From the NCBI GenBank assembly GCA_024516035.1, contig JAMCCL010000016.1, positions 312,501 to 376,500 of the forward strand: a stretch of 64,000 nt of DNA. Reading direction: 5' to 3'. Shown here one piece after another: positions 52,895-63,511 of the stretch. Origin of the DNA: Bactericera cockerelli. Lineage: Eukaryota; Arthropoda; Insecta; Hemiptera; Triozidae. Numbering within the stretch: the stretch's first letter is position 1; each line of letters opens with the position of its first letter. Both the position numbers and the translations under genes were made by a program. The notes under the pieces were generated by a model that saw nothing but the letters and a program-made list of their open reading frames with translations, was not told the DNA's origin and did not search any database.

Positions 52895-53330
52895 ACTAAC
52901 TTTATGTTGGCATCTAATTTAAAACACTTCGATAAACTGACACACTAACAAAACACTTCAAGTAGTCTTCTTATCAATTTTCAAATTTTATCAGTAAATT
53001 GTTCTCTATAGAAATAATCAAGGAATTGTAACAACGAATTTGATTTTTCGACAGGGTTCTAAAAATGACCAAAACATCAATCACAAAAAATGAAAAAATC
53101 CCACGATTATTTCATTTTTATGAAACAATTGCGTACTCTGTAAGATAGGGAAAACCACTGATCTCAGTGGGGAAAACCGACGTTTAGCAATGACTTGAGT
53201 TAAAATTTGTCTATTGATTTCGCCCTAAAAAATTGAAAAATACCTTTTCGTTGGTAACTTCAGCAACGAGAGTTTCAAAGCTGTACTTTAAAGTTTAAAG
53301 TTATTACTTCGTTATTACATTCTTTAAAGT
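52895..53330. other. Upstream region of DDAH
   Basis: AT-rich sequence directly upstream of the DDAH start codon. The 5' untranslated exon and promoter must lie here or further right; no clear TATA box or initiator could be assigned. Confidence 0.4.
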
Positions 53331-53334
53331 TATT

Positions 53335-53440
53335 ACTTCGATAAATTTCTATTATTAGAAATCAAATTATCAAAAGTATTGTGTTCGTTTTTGTAAAAAA
53401 AAATATTTTTTTGCTCCGATTTCAATTTTTTTGACATTTT
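53335..53440 (-). repeat. HT repeat tail, minus strand
   Basis: ATTTCTATTATTAGAAATC, then TATTGTGTTCGTTTTTG and GCTCCGATTTCAATTTTT equal the hairpin side of the HT family. Confidence 0.65.
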
Positions 53441-53546
53441 CATGTCTTTGCTCTGGCACATAACCAAAATTATGTGACGAAATTATGTAACGATATTATG
53501 TAACGAAATATCGAATTGTAAAGGGAGAGAAGTCTTCTAATATCGG

Positions 53547-53597
53547 ATATCGATATTATGGTTTCGATATTATCGATATACCTAATATCGATATTTT
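53547..53597. promoter_or_regulatory. ATCGAT-rich cluster between DDAH and DPH2
   Basis: ATATCGATAT at 53547-53556, TATCGATA at 53571-53578 and ATATCGATAT at about 53586-53595, in a tract rich in TTTCGATATT. TATCGATA is the DRE core bound by DREF at many fly housekeeping promoters. The tract could equally be a decayed simple repeat. Confidence 0.3.
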
Positions 53598-53781
53598 CGT
53601 TTCGATATTGCAACCCTTAGAGAAGAGAGAAGGTATGTGTCATGCGCACAATACGAAATTTGGTCAGTTGGGTTTTGGACCTTGAATAGTAAAGATGAAA
53701 ATGTCGAAATGGTTGCAGACTCGTATGCAAGCGTTTTTTTAAACAAAAATTTAACATCGCTTTCAACTGCATGGTCATATC

Positions 53782-53868
53782 AGCAGTCACCGTGGCAGAG
53801 TGAGTTAGCGCGCTAGGCATTGTACGCATGGTGACCTGGGTTCGATTCCCAGCGGGGCAGGAATTTCT
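53782..53868 (+). mobile_element. SINE A head
   Basis: AGTCACCGTGGCAGAGTGAG, B box GGTTCGATTCC and GGGGCAGGAATTTCTG; the body is cut after about 87 bp. Confidence 0.75.
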
Positions 53869-53869
53869 G

Positions 53870-54200
53870 TTTTTTCCTCTTTTTGTCAAATTATTGACCA
53901 AATTTTTGGTATGCCCTACTTGTAAGACAAGTGTAGGTCATGTTGTGAAGTTGCCAAACTTCATACTGAACGTAGGTTAAGGTATTCTTCATGTTTTTTA
54001 AATAACTGTAGTATATTGTAATAGTGTGCTAAAAGTTGATGAGTCTCCTTGTTAAGGTGTTCTTCCTATCTCTATATTTTATACCTTAGTTGTTATACCA
54101 GTAACTTTACATTAAATTTACAGTGTGGACCATAAGAAATTTTTTTATGTTTCGGGACGTTTCATAACCTCCTGAGCAACTTAGGTTTTGTGTCGGTCTG
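53870..54200. other. Intergenic sequence
   Basis: Unassigned AT-rich sequence. An HT scrap (ACGTTTCATAACCTCCTGAG, TTGTGTCGGTCTGTT) is at about 54157-54203. Confidence 0.4.
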
Positions 54201-54203
54201 TTA

Positions 54204-55186
54204 AAAATAGTCGTGTTTTTTTATGTAACTAAAGTTTACTACCACTGTGGTTAACTTTGGAAGTGGAAATTTTTCTCTTCCAAAAGAAAAATGACTTGCT
54301 TCCAGTTTGGTTCATTTTATTTCCGTTTGGTTAACTTTGGTTAGAAAGAAAAATACGGCATTTGATATACAACTTTGATTGCGCTGCACCACCTCACTTG
54401 ATGCGCGAGAAACGCGGAGAAATCACGAACTAATTATAAGATCTGTTTACATTACGCGTGTTTTTTTTTATGTAACCAGACTTAACCAGATTTTACATTT
54501 TCGAAGATTTCTGTTTTTTTATTGGATTAGGAAATTTCCCCTCCTTTCTGGTAAATTCTAGTAAAAATTATTCCTGTTTTCGGGGAAGAGAAAAAATCTC
54601 TCTTCCATAGATTTTTACCAGAGTTTACTAGGTAATCGCCATTTTATTAATTTGTTTTTGTTTGTGTTGTGATTTGTAATTTGTTGATGTCGCGTTATTT
54701 TTCAGTTCTATTATTTTATGTTTTAAAATTGTTGATCTTTTTATTACTTTAAGTTATTCTGTATTATTTCCCAATTTACTTATAAATTAATATTGTGTAT
54801 AATAATTTACTTATAAATATTGTGTATGCAATAATAATAAATATATAATAAATAAATTAATTATTTGTTTTATTTTTCTTTTCTCTTTTACAGAGGACCC
54901 ATCCTAAGCCATTTTTAATTATACTATACATATTAGATATTAGGACAAAATCATTCAGAATTTTATTTTATATAATGTTTTGAAGAAAATCAGAAATTTA
55001 TTGAATTGTAATTGAGAATGTTTACTTCCCCGAATGTTCTTTTAAATATTGGTAGCATTCGGAGCGCACTCTCGTTTGACTTGAGTAAGTTATAAAAAAT
55101 TGTGGTGGGGGTAACTAGATTTTACCAGAATGGATTAGGATTTGGATTCTAGTAAACTTTAATTACATAAAAAACACGACTATTTT
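54204..55186. mobile_element. TIR element next to DPH2
   Basis: Ends are inverted copies of about 40 bp: AAAATAGTCGTGTTTTTTTA with TGTAACTAAAGTTTACTA at 54204, and the complement ending at 55186. No coding sequence was recognised inside. About 980 bp, ending 135 bp upstream of the DPH2-like ATG. The superfamily is unknown because no target duplication is clear. Confidence 0.65.
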
Positions 55187-55321
55187 CGATTCTCACGCCA
55201 TGGGGGAATAGAAAGAGTAGAAATCGCGAAACTGATAACGAAATTTTTAAATAGAGGTAGCATTGGCAAAGTAAACAAATGGCAAACGTGACTGCATGAA
55301 TGGTTGATAATTGATAGAGCT

Positions 55322-55468
55322 ATGTCCCTTTTGTACAGTGATGGAAAGTCTGTGATAGACAGGGAAATTGATGTAGAAAATCGTACCAAGGTTTCCAAAG
55401 ATGAACTTTTGGATGCATTCGAGCTGGAGAGATGTGTCTCTTGGATTACGGAACATGAGCTGTCCAGG
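55322..55468 (+). CDS. DPH2: Diphthamide biosynthesis protein 2-like, first coding exon
   Basis: Forty-nine codons from ATG 55322 (an in-frame stop lies just upstream at about 55301) to the donor TCCAGG|GTAAGA. Product: MSLLYSDGKSVIDREIDVEN, then RTKVSKDELLDAFELERCVS and WITEHELSR. The REIDV block followed by FELERCVSWI corresponds to the DPH2 N terminus (REtGV ... YELERV..FV), directly before the QFPD segment, which should be in the next exon. DPH2 partners DPH1 in the first step of diphthamide synthesis on elongation factor 2. The next exon was not found in the window, so the gene probably continues beyond 64000 or in unread intron sequence. Codons after 55468 in this frame are intron. Confidence 0.6.
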
Positions 55469-56450
55469 GTAAGACAAGAGTGTTATCAGGAACAACTTCA
55501 TAGTCCTTCTCATGCCCTTGTCCTTCGGGGGTGAACTAAAATTTACAATTGACATGACGCTAACCAAGTACTGTAAGAGATTTTGCAACTCATTCGCTTT
55601 GACACTATAAGTATTATTGTCTAGACTCTAGACTCTCTAGAGCATAGTTGACAAGGTTACCAAATTGGTGATAAATATTGTACAGTCTGAAGACCTTAGT
55701 TTTATTGAAAGGTTCTCTACCCTGTATAAAGTCAAGTTTGTGACTTCATAGATCTTTCCATGGTGTCACCAATGTTGGGGCAGTGCCCCTTCCAAACCTG
55801 TTGGCCCTTTAACCACCAATGAGTTGGTACAAGCCAAGCAGCTCAATCACTGCAGGAGTGAACAGTTGTTTCTTGAGGGATTTACATGAAACTTTCACAG
55901 AATATGTAGAATCTCATTAGAAAATGATTTCACACCCGAGAAACCACAAATTTACACTTTAAATTACTTTAATTTAGATTAAAATATGAACTATATGAAT
56001 CTTTCTAAAAACAGCTTCCATCATTTTTCAATAGACTTTAATGATACATAATGGATTTCACTTCAGAAAAGATCAATTATTTCACAGTAAAACTAAAATT
56101 GTTGACACTAGACTGACTTACATTGCCAATTAATCCATAATTTGAACCAAGAAATCACAGAAATTGGAATTGAAAATTTATTACTTGCATGCATTCCATA
56201 GAAACGAAACATTGCAATTTGCTAAACATTTGATACTTTTGGATGTTTTGTTTTGTTTAGAGCAAAATGGAGAACTCAGTGGGGAGAACCAATCAGAGAA
56301 CCATAGACATGTATACCCACAGAAGTAAAAAAAAAAAACATTTTTTTTTTCATCATATATTTTTACATCATATTTTTTATGTTTAATTTTGTCCGTTTTA
56401 TTCTTTCACATATAAAAGACGAATGATTATTGTCTATTGGAATTTGATGC
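55469..56450. other. First intron of the DPH2-like gene, no exon seen
   Basis: Scanned on the plus strand for a QFPD-type exon without success. GACTCTAGACTCTCTAGAG occurs near 55622. The remainder is unassigned. Confidence 0.4.
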
Positions 56451-56454
56451 GTAA

Positions 56455-56855
56455 GTCATTTTTGTTAAGAGAAATTTTGTAGTTATATAGGGTTAGGTAA
56501 AGTTAACAAGGTGAAATTGCACGATAGATCACTGACTTCAGTTTGTTGGGTAGGATGGTTGTGTGAGGGGCTTAGGTTAGGTTGAAATTAGTGCAGGTGG
56601 TTAGGCCGGGTCGCGCAGCGACCGGTCTAACCCTGCACTAGTTTCAACCTAACCTAAGCCCCTCACCCAAGCTATCCTAGCCGGCTAACAAAACACAACA
56701 TTTAGACTGACAACCGTTTGTTGGGTAGGATGGTTGGGTGAGGGGCTTACCTAACCTAAGCCCCTCACCCAAGCTATCCTAGCCGGCTAACAAAACACAA
56801 CATTTAGACTGACAACCGTTTGTTGGGAAGGATGGTTGGGTGAGGGGCTTAGGTC
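56455..56855. repeat. Self-folding repeat, related to 9400-9640
   Basis: GGTTAGGTAAAGTTAACAAG, GATCACTGACTTCAG and GGTTAGGCCGGG match 9440-9600. Here TAGGATGGTTG-GTGAGGGGCTTA and its complement alternate three times, so the block folds on itself. The AACCTAACCTAAGCC words are not a telomere array; only two units occur together. Confidence 0.6.
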
Positions 56856-56867
56856 TCGCTCTTTCTT

Positions 56868-57370
56868 TCAATACTCACATTGAAAATACAGTCCAATTGT
56901 GTTTTAAAATTATCGGTTTCATAATGAGCACCCTTTGTCCTATTGATGACCTTTCCCATATTATACTTCTCTTTACCTCACTGGTCCTCTCTTAACTTCT
57001 ATATGCTTCTGTCATCTGGATGCCTAATCAAGATTAAACCACCTTGAATCTGTTCAAGCATCATATTGCAACTCCTTTTCCACAGAGTAAATGGATTTTA
57101 CCCTAGATATCCTGAAAATAGTTCATACAAAGACTTACTTGAGCATATATGTATGCTATTTGTTGAATCTCATCAGAAAAAGAATTTACTACAAATTCTG
57201 TATAAATTACTAAACAATAAAATTGATTGTATGGTACTCTCAGATAGTATTTCATACCGTGTTCCAGTCTTACGCACTAGAAACTCAAACACTGTCCGTT
57301 ATTTTTACTCACCAACTCTAATTTTGACTTTTTATCTCCACTATGTAAGGCTTAAAACTATACCATGAGC
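56868..57370 (+). pseudogene. LINE ORF2 remnant
   Basis: Frames read LALSFNTHIENTVQLCFKII, then SLVLS, LLYASVIWMPNQD, then LFHRVNGFYPRYPENSSYKD, LLEHICMLF and LLQILYKLLNNKIDCMVLSD with several frame changes. The order is the usual one downstream of the reverse-transcriptase palm, and it matches the fragment at 32195-32530. It lies in the putative DPH2 intron. Confidence 0.6.
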
Positions 57371-57660
57371 ATCAAGACAACCTTGATATGTCTATGTCCT
57401 ACACCACCTACCTCATCAAACTTCATGAATTTCTAACCTGATACAATTATAAATTCTCTTTATTCTATCCTAGTCCATGTCTCTTTAATTAATAATCATG
57501 TAAATTCTATTATAGTAATTGTTATATGTATTTTCTTAAATTATCTTTAAGTCTCAATAATTTGAATGTAATTTTAATTGAAAGATACTTTGTAAATTGT
57601 GCTTAATGTTTCATGAACTGCATAATAAAACACATAACTGCATAATAAAACACTATATTA
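57371..57660. other. Intronic AT-rich sequence
   Basis: Nothing recognised; possibly the 3' untranslated part of the preceding LINE remnant. Confidence 0.35.
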
Positions 57661-57662
57661 TA

Positions 57663-58535
57663 CAGGGTGGGGCAAAAGTCTGGAAACCCCTGAATAACTT
57701 TCGAATGGCTTCTTCGGTAAAATTAAAATTTTGTACAGTAAACCGAACTAATAAGACCTTCTTTTGGAGTGGGGTCGTTTTTTGTTACCGGCCCCCATGT
57801 CAGGGACGAGGGGACCAACTTCAATTTTTTAAATACAAACCCCCACCGTGCGATACATTTTTGAAAAGGTCTTTAAATTAATAAGAAATACATTGGTGCA
57901 AATTTTATTTTATTTTTTAAATATTAACTGTTTGCAAATGGCGTCCAACTTTGTATATGCAGTAAAGACTGGAAACCGCTGAATATCTCTAGAAAGGGCT
58001 TTCTCAGTTAATTTAAAATTTTGTACGGTAATCCTGGGTAATTAGACCTTATATTAGAATGGGATCAATTTTTTTTACCGGCCCTCATGTCCGGGGCCAG
58101 GGAGGCCAACTTCATTTTTTTAAATACGAAACCCCACCTAGCGATACGTTTTTGGAAAGGTCTAATTACTCCGACTTACCGTGCGTAATTTTAAATTTAC
58201 TGAGAAAGCCCTTTCAAAAGATATTCAGGGGTTTCCAGACTTTACTGCATACACAAAGTTGGAGGCCATTTGCAAACAGTTAATATTAAAAAAATAAAAT
58301 TTGTACCAATGTATTTCTTATTTAAAGACCTTTCCAAAAATGTATCGCAAGGTGGGGGTTCGTATTTAAAAAAATGAAGTTGGCCCCCCTGGCCCCGACA
58401 TGGAGGCCATTAACAAAAATTGACCCCACTCTAAAAGAAGGTCTTATTAGCCCGGTTTACCTTACAAATTTTTAATTTTACCGAAGAAGCCATTCGAGAG
58501 TTATTCAGGGGTTTCCAGACTTTTGCCCCACCCTG
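57663..58535. mobile_element. TA-foldback element (family g)
   Basis: Starts CAGGGTGGGGCAAAAGTCTGG (first 20: CAGGGTGGGGCAAAAGTCTG) and ends with the complement at 58535, TA on both sides. The arms pair over most of the length, including AATGGCTTCTTCGG and AGGGACGAGGGGACC-type blocks. A second inverted pair is nested at about 57960-58260. Non-coding. Confidence 0.85.
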
Positions 58536-58778
58536 TATATTTATGGTTTAGTTTAGACTCTAAAGGTCTAAACTTTAGAAGCTAAATTTCTTGACCTTTG
58601 CAGCTTTTTTGTGATACTTGGATAAGGATCATTTGCATCAATCTAGGACCCTTCCTTATTTTAATACAAAGAGTTTTGTTGTAGTTTTAATTTTTTTACA
58701 CTAGACTCACTAGAGAATTTGGACTGCTGAGTCCCAAATATTATTTCAAATACACCGCGATGTAATTTTCTCGATTCA

Positions 58779-59265
58779 TCTCTATATATAAATGAGAAAT
58801 ATGGACGGGCTTTGTATCTTTGTATCTTTGTAATATCTTTGTGTGTCCGAATTGTTTAGGCGAAACGGTAAGAGATAGCAAAAAATTGATGAGAGATGAC
58901 CCCAAGTAAAATTGCCGTGCGATACCAGGAAAACTATCAAAAGTCCGAAATTCCAAACCGTCCTTGAGTTATGACCTTCCTCAAGTATTTCCTTGAGGAA
59001 GGGTCCGATTTTCAGACAGTCTTTGCCCTGGAACTTGAAATCTATCGCGAGGACCTATATTTTTTATTATTTAATAACACATTAGACAAAATTAGCTTAC
59101 ATTTAATTCATTTTAAGCAACCTTTGTTGCCATATTCTGATAAACCGTTCTCGAAATATGGGCCAGTTTGCTACATTATCAATATCCGCTATGATAGACT
59201 TGGCTCGGGATTTTGAAATTTACAGCGATGATGGTGTGTGTGTGTGTATGTGTGTGTGTGTGTGT

Positions 59266-59316
<51 letters not shown>

Positions 59317-59728
59317 TGTGGGTGTGTGTGTGTGTGTGGTGATGTGTGTGTGGATGTGTGTGTGTGTGGATGTGTGTGGTTTGTGTGTGGTGTGTGTGTG
59401 GTTTGTGTGTGGTGTGTTGTGTGTGTGTGTGTGTGGGTGTGTGTGTGGGTGTGTGTGTGGTGTGTGTGTGTGTGGGTGGTTGTGTATGGGTGGGTGCGTG
59501 TGGGTGGGTGTGTGTGGGTGGTGTGTGTGTGGGTGAGTGGGTGTGTGGGTGGTGGGTGTGTGTGTGGATGTGTGTGTGTGTGGGTGTGTTTAGGCGGGTG
59601 TGTGTGTATGGGTGTGTGTGTCGATGTGTGTGTGTGTGTAAATGGTGTGTGTGTTGTGGTGTGTGATGTATGCGTGGTGTGTGTGTGTGTGTGTGTGATG
59701 GCATGGTGAAGCGGGTGCAGCCCGCTAG
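58779..59728 (+). mobile_element. Complete 950-bp Helitron-like element
   Basis: Begins TCTCTATATATAAATGAG after A58778 and ends CTAG (59725-59728) before T59729. The stem GCGGG (59711-59715) / CCCGC (59721-59725) with loop TGCAG sits at the 3' end. The flanks join to CTCGATTCA|TATCAAATAAG, matching the GF loop sequence elsewhere except for one base, so a paralogous empty site exists. Half of the element is the GT-rich tract. No helicase is encoded: non-autonomous. Confidence 0.8.
59230..59705. repeat. GT-rich microsatellite, about 475 bp
   Basis: Irregular GTGTGTG, GGTGGG and GTGGTT units. Long open frames on both strands are artefacts of low complexity. It lies wholly inside the Helitron-like element. 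Confidence 0.95.
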
Positions 59729-59767
59729 TATCAAATAAGTTCAGAAAAATCATACTCCGACCGCCAT

Positions 59768-60431
59768 TTTTACTTTCCTTATCTTATAATAAGGAAAGTA
59801 TTGTATTCGTCGAAAATTTGACCTACCCAGTTTTTCACATTTCTGGACGAATCATGGCCTCAGGATACCAAAAAAGTTATTTTCAGCCATTGGTCCGTGC
59901 GTCTGTCTGTCTGTCTGTCAGTCTGTCTGTCTGTCTGTCTGTGTGTGAACAGGATATCTCAAGAACGGTAAAAGCTAGAGACTTGAAATTTGGTACACAA
60001 ATTAATTTTATACACCAGACAAACCACGAAACTTTTGGTTGAAATCGGCCGCATTCTGCGGCCACAGGGCCGCAAATGCAAGCCGCAAGCGCCGCTTCTT
60101 TAAATTGGTTAAAGATACAAAATTTTTTAGAGAACAACACTTTCTTAGATTAAAAAAATAAAAGGGGTCTATTCTGATCATTTTTTTGATATCTTGAACT
60201 TTTTGGAACTCGGCCCCAATTTACCGGTATTTGGGGGGGACCCGCTTTGACTAACTTTTTTATTATTCATCCTACATGGGGGTTGTGACATATCAAATTC
60301 AATGATTTTGAAGTGCTGATTACGAATTTGGCATCGGTTTTTAGTTATCTGTTACCGTTGAGTCACCAGTGGCGGAATTCGACTCCTTTTTGGGGGATAA
60401 GGAAAGTCGTGTGATGTTTACACCAGATTTT
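59768..60431 (+). mobile_element. Hairpin-headed repeat (HT-B)
   Basis: Begins with the hairpin CTTTCCTTATCTTATAATAA-GGAAAG, then GTATTGTATTCG, TTTCTGGACGAATCATGGCC, a GTCTGTCTGTCTGTC tract, and CAAGAACGGTAAAAGCTAGA. It ends GATAAGGAAAGTCGTGTG with TTTACACCAGATTTTT. It splits a GF inner arm (CCGCCATTTTT before, TATTGCCGTGCAAC after), so an empty site is known. The order of parts equals reversed HT, so the two are relatives. Partial copies: 23590-24010 and 29650-29840. Confidence 0.65.
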
Positions 60432-60685
60432 TTATTGCCGTGCAACAAGTAAATTTAAAGAGAAATCAAATTTGGGATGACCCCAAGAAAGGATAAAGAA
60501 AGATAAACATAAGAGGAATAAATTCAGAGAGGATTGCAGAGATATAAAAAGAGAAGGGTAAGGTGTTCTCAATTTTATTTGATATCATTTATTTTTAGTT
60601 AATTGTAATCATTCTTTTGAGTGAGGCGTTCTTCTTTTTAACTACAAAGTGGTGTTTTTGGGGGGTTATAAGTTCTTTTTGTACG
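60432..60685 (+). repeat. GF inner arm (half hairpin)
   Basis: TATTGCCGTGCAACAAGTAA to GGTGTTTTTGGGGGGTTATA, one arm only; the other part of its loop is at 59735-59767 and 58750-58778, separated by the Helitron and HT-B. Confidence 0.7.
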
Positions 60686-60689
60686 AAAA

Positions 60690-63511
60690 TATCAAACACC
60701 TCGGCCGAGGTGTGAAGAACGCCTATACAAAGAAAGAGACAGCCCGGCAGAGTGTAAGGTTACGGAAAACATAGTTCCCATGCATTTCATGTACTTTCAG
60801 CCAGCGAAAAGTGCAACATGAATTTCAAAAATTGCGATTTTTATTGCAGAAATGGACTCTACGTTGAAAAATAAATTGATTTGACTTTTTGTTTGACTTC
60901 CTAGGCCAACGGGAACCCTATTTTCGACACCCCCCAACAATCGTGAAAGACATGAAAAGATTCATAATTTTTTTTTTTTTTCTGTTTTTTTTCATACGGA
61001 TCCTTTGAGACCCGACTTCGTGTCTTTAACTTGGCACTGAAGATTAAGTGAGGTGTCTAAAGTGATCAAGATATAATGGAGAAGAGCCCGGACCAAAAAA
61101 AAATTCTAAATTATAAGCGGGCGGCCCATTTGGGCGGCCTCGGGTTTTGGGAGCCCAAATCGTGAATTGAAGGATAATACTAATCTTAAGTGGTATCAAA
61201 TGAAAGATCTTGATGAGCAGATACCAAATTTATTGATTTTATTCCTTCATCCGGTTCACTGGGTGGCACCTGGTGGCCTTTTCATTTTCTTTGGCGAGTA
61301 GGTACCTTCGAATCCTTAGCTTAGTTATCAGATTTTGGCCAGTATGTATTTTTCGAGATGACCTCGCTCTCTCTCTGCAAAATTTTAATGTTTAAGTTTC
61401 CAAGTATTAGTTAGTTCATTTTCTGTCTAATTCTAAAGAAGACAACTTTGTCTATTGGTAGCGTGCCCGACCTGCCACCCAGTTAGCACGGGTTCGAATC
61501 CTGGCGGGGACGAAAGTTTTAGCTTTATTTTTTTTTTAATTTGGGCTTAACGTTGTTATGTTTTTCCGCTCTTTATATTTCATGTTGATGACTACCCTCA
61601 CGAGGAAAATTGTAGTAGTTGTAGAATCGGGCAATGACCTGAGGCGGCATTACGAGTTTGATTTTGGACAATCATGGTTGGATGGAGATAAAATATGATG
61701 AATTAGCTCTCATAATGTCGATGCTAGTCACTAAAAGTTGTGACAAAGTAGTGACCTTGGCCCAGTGGGTAGCATACTAGGCTTGCACGCACGATGACTT
61801 GGGTTCGATCTCCATGAGGCCAGTTTTGTTTATCTGTCCATTATGCCCGGGCTACACTCATACCTCGTGAGGTATTGATAAGGGACGTCACCAACGAGTT
61901 CTCTCCTGACCCAAATTTTGGTCAGGTAGGTACCGCGAGCTCTCTCCCGCTCATGGTTTTATCAACACCGAATTGTCTCCCGTCGCTTGCATTTTTACCT
62001 GAGTTTATACCTACATAGTTTAGGCCTTGCATAAATTTTATAATAAAAACACCTAATAGGCATCATTGATATAGACCTAAGGCATGGCCTTCTATGTATT
62101 TACCTAACCCTACTATAAACCCGAGGCATTGCCTTCTATGTATTATCCCTAATCCTACTATATTCCTGAGGCATGGCCTTCTATGTATCTTACCTAACTC
62201 TACTATACACTTAAGGCATTGCCTTTCATTAGTTAGAGATTTTAAAGATTTCCTTATAAAAGGCCGATTCTTATATAATAATGATAATTTTATAGTTTTC
62301 ATTTTCTTAAATACCTAATGTAAAAAGCATGGTCTTATTTCCGGGAGAGATACTCGTGGTGACCCCTGCAACAAGCCGGAGAGAATTCGGGTAAGAATAG
62401 GTCAACGGGAGAGAACTCATTACCTCACCTTGATAAGGTGATAACTAATTAATGTCTTTGACAATTGTAAATCCAGATTGTGTTTTAGTGTCCCTCCTAA
62501 GATAAACCTAATCATGTGGAGTATAGAATCAAAAGGTCTTGATAGGTTGATTGCAAATTTATATATTATTTACTCACTTTGGGGACTCAGGGGGCCGAAT
62601 CGGGGATCCAAATATATATTGACCTTAGAAAAATTAAATACCTACTGCTAAAACTATATCTTTAAAAAAATTGGAATATAAGACAACTTGGTACATTCAC
62701 ATTTTCCCGGCTTATTTACTTTTGTTATTTATAAAGTTTCAGTAGTGTATGAACCTATATTTTCGTACAAAAATAACTGATATCCCCCCAAAAACACCAC
62801 TTCGTGGTTAAAAAATGAAGAACGCCCCACTCAATAGAATGATTATAATTAGCTAAAAATAAGTGATATCAAATTGAGAACACCTTTACCCCCTCTCTTT
62901 CTATTTCTCTGCACTCCTCTCTGAATTTATTCCTCTTATGTTCATCTTTCTTTATCCTTTCTAGGGGTCATCCCAAACTTGATTTCTCTTTAAATTTACT
63001 TGTTGAACGGCAATAAAAAATGGCGGTCGCGGTGTAATTTTCTCGATTCAAATCAAATAAGTTCAGAAAAATCATACTCCGACCGCCATTTTTTATTGCC
63101 GTTCAACAAGTAAATTTAAAGAGAAATCAAGTTTGGGATGACCCCTAGAAAGGATAAAGAAAGATGAACATAAGAGGAATAAATTCAGAGAGGAGTGCAG
63201 AGAAATAGAAAGAGAGGGGGTAAAGGTGTTCTCAATTTGATATCACTTATTTTTAGCTAATTATAATCATTCTATTGAGTGGGGCGTTCTTCATTTTTTA
63301 ACCACGAAGTGGTGTTTTTTGGGGGGATAGGTTCATACACTACTGAAACATTATGAATAACAAAAGTAAATAAGCTGGGAAAATGTGAATGTACCAAGTT
63401 GTCTTTTTTTTAAGATATAGTTTTAGCAGTACGTATTAAATTTTCTAAGGTCAATATGTATTTGGATCACAGATTTGGCCCCCTGAGTCCCCAAAGTAAG
63501 TAAATAATATA
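60690..63511 (+). mobile_element. Giant foldback (GF), one full arm and the start of the second
   Basis: Terminal palindrome at 60697-60712, tRNA-like modules at about 61445-61510 and 61755-61815 (B boxes GGTTCGAATCC and GGTTCGATCTCC), 45-bp repeats (62075-62225), inner arm to 63029, 50-nt loop, complementary arm from 63080. The second arm matches the first for at least 430 bp, beyond the inner hairpin, and is then interrupted at TA by element h. It shows that the arms extend past the inner hairpin and that the whole element may be near 4.7 kb. Confidence 0.75.

Noticed and set aside
56540..56760. TTAGG telomere-like words (AACCTAACCTAAG)
   Set aside because: Only one to two units at a time, embedded in a foldback repeat.
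59158..59753. Open frames of 100-183 codons rich in Val/Cys or Thr/His
   Set aside because: Low-complexity translation of the GT-rich tract inside a Helitron-like element.
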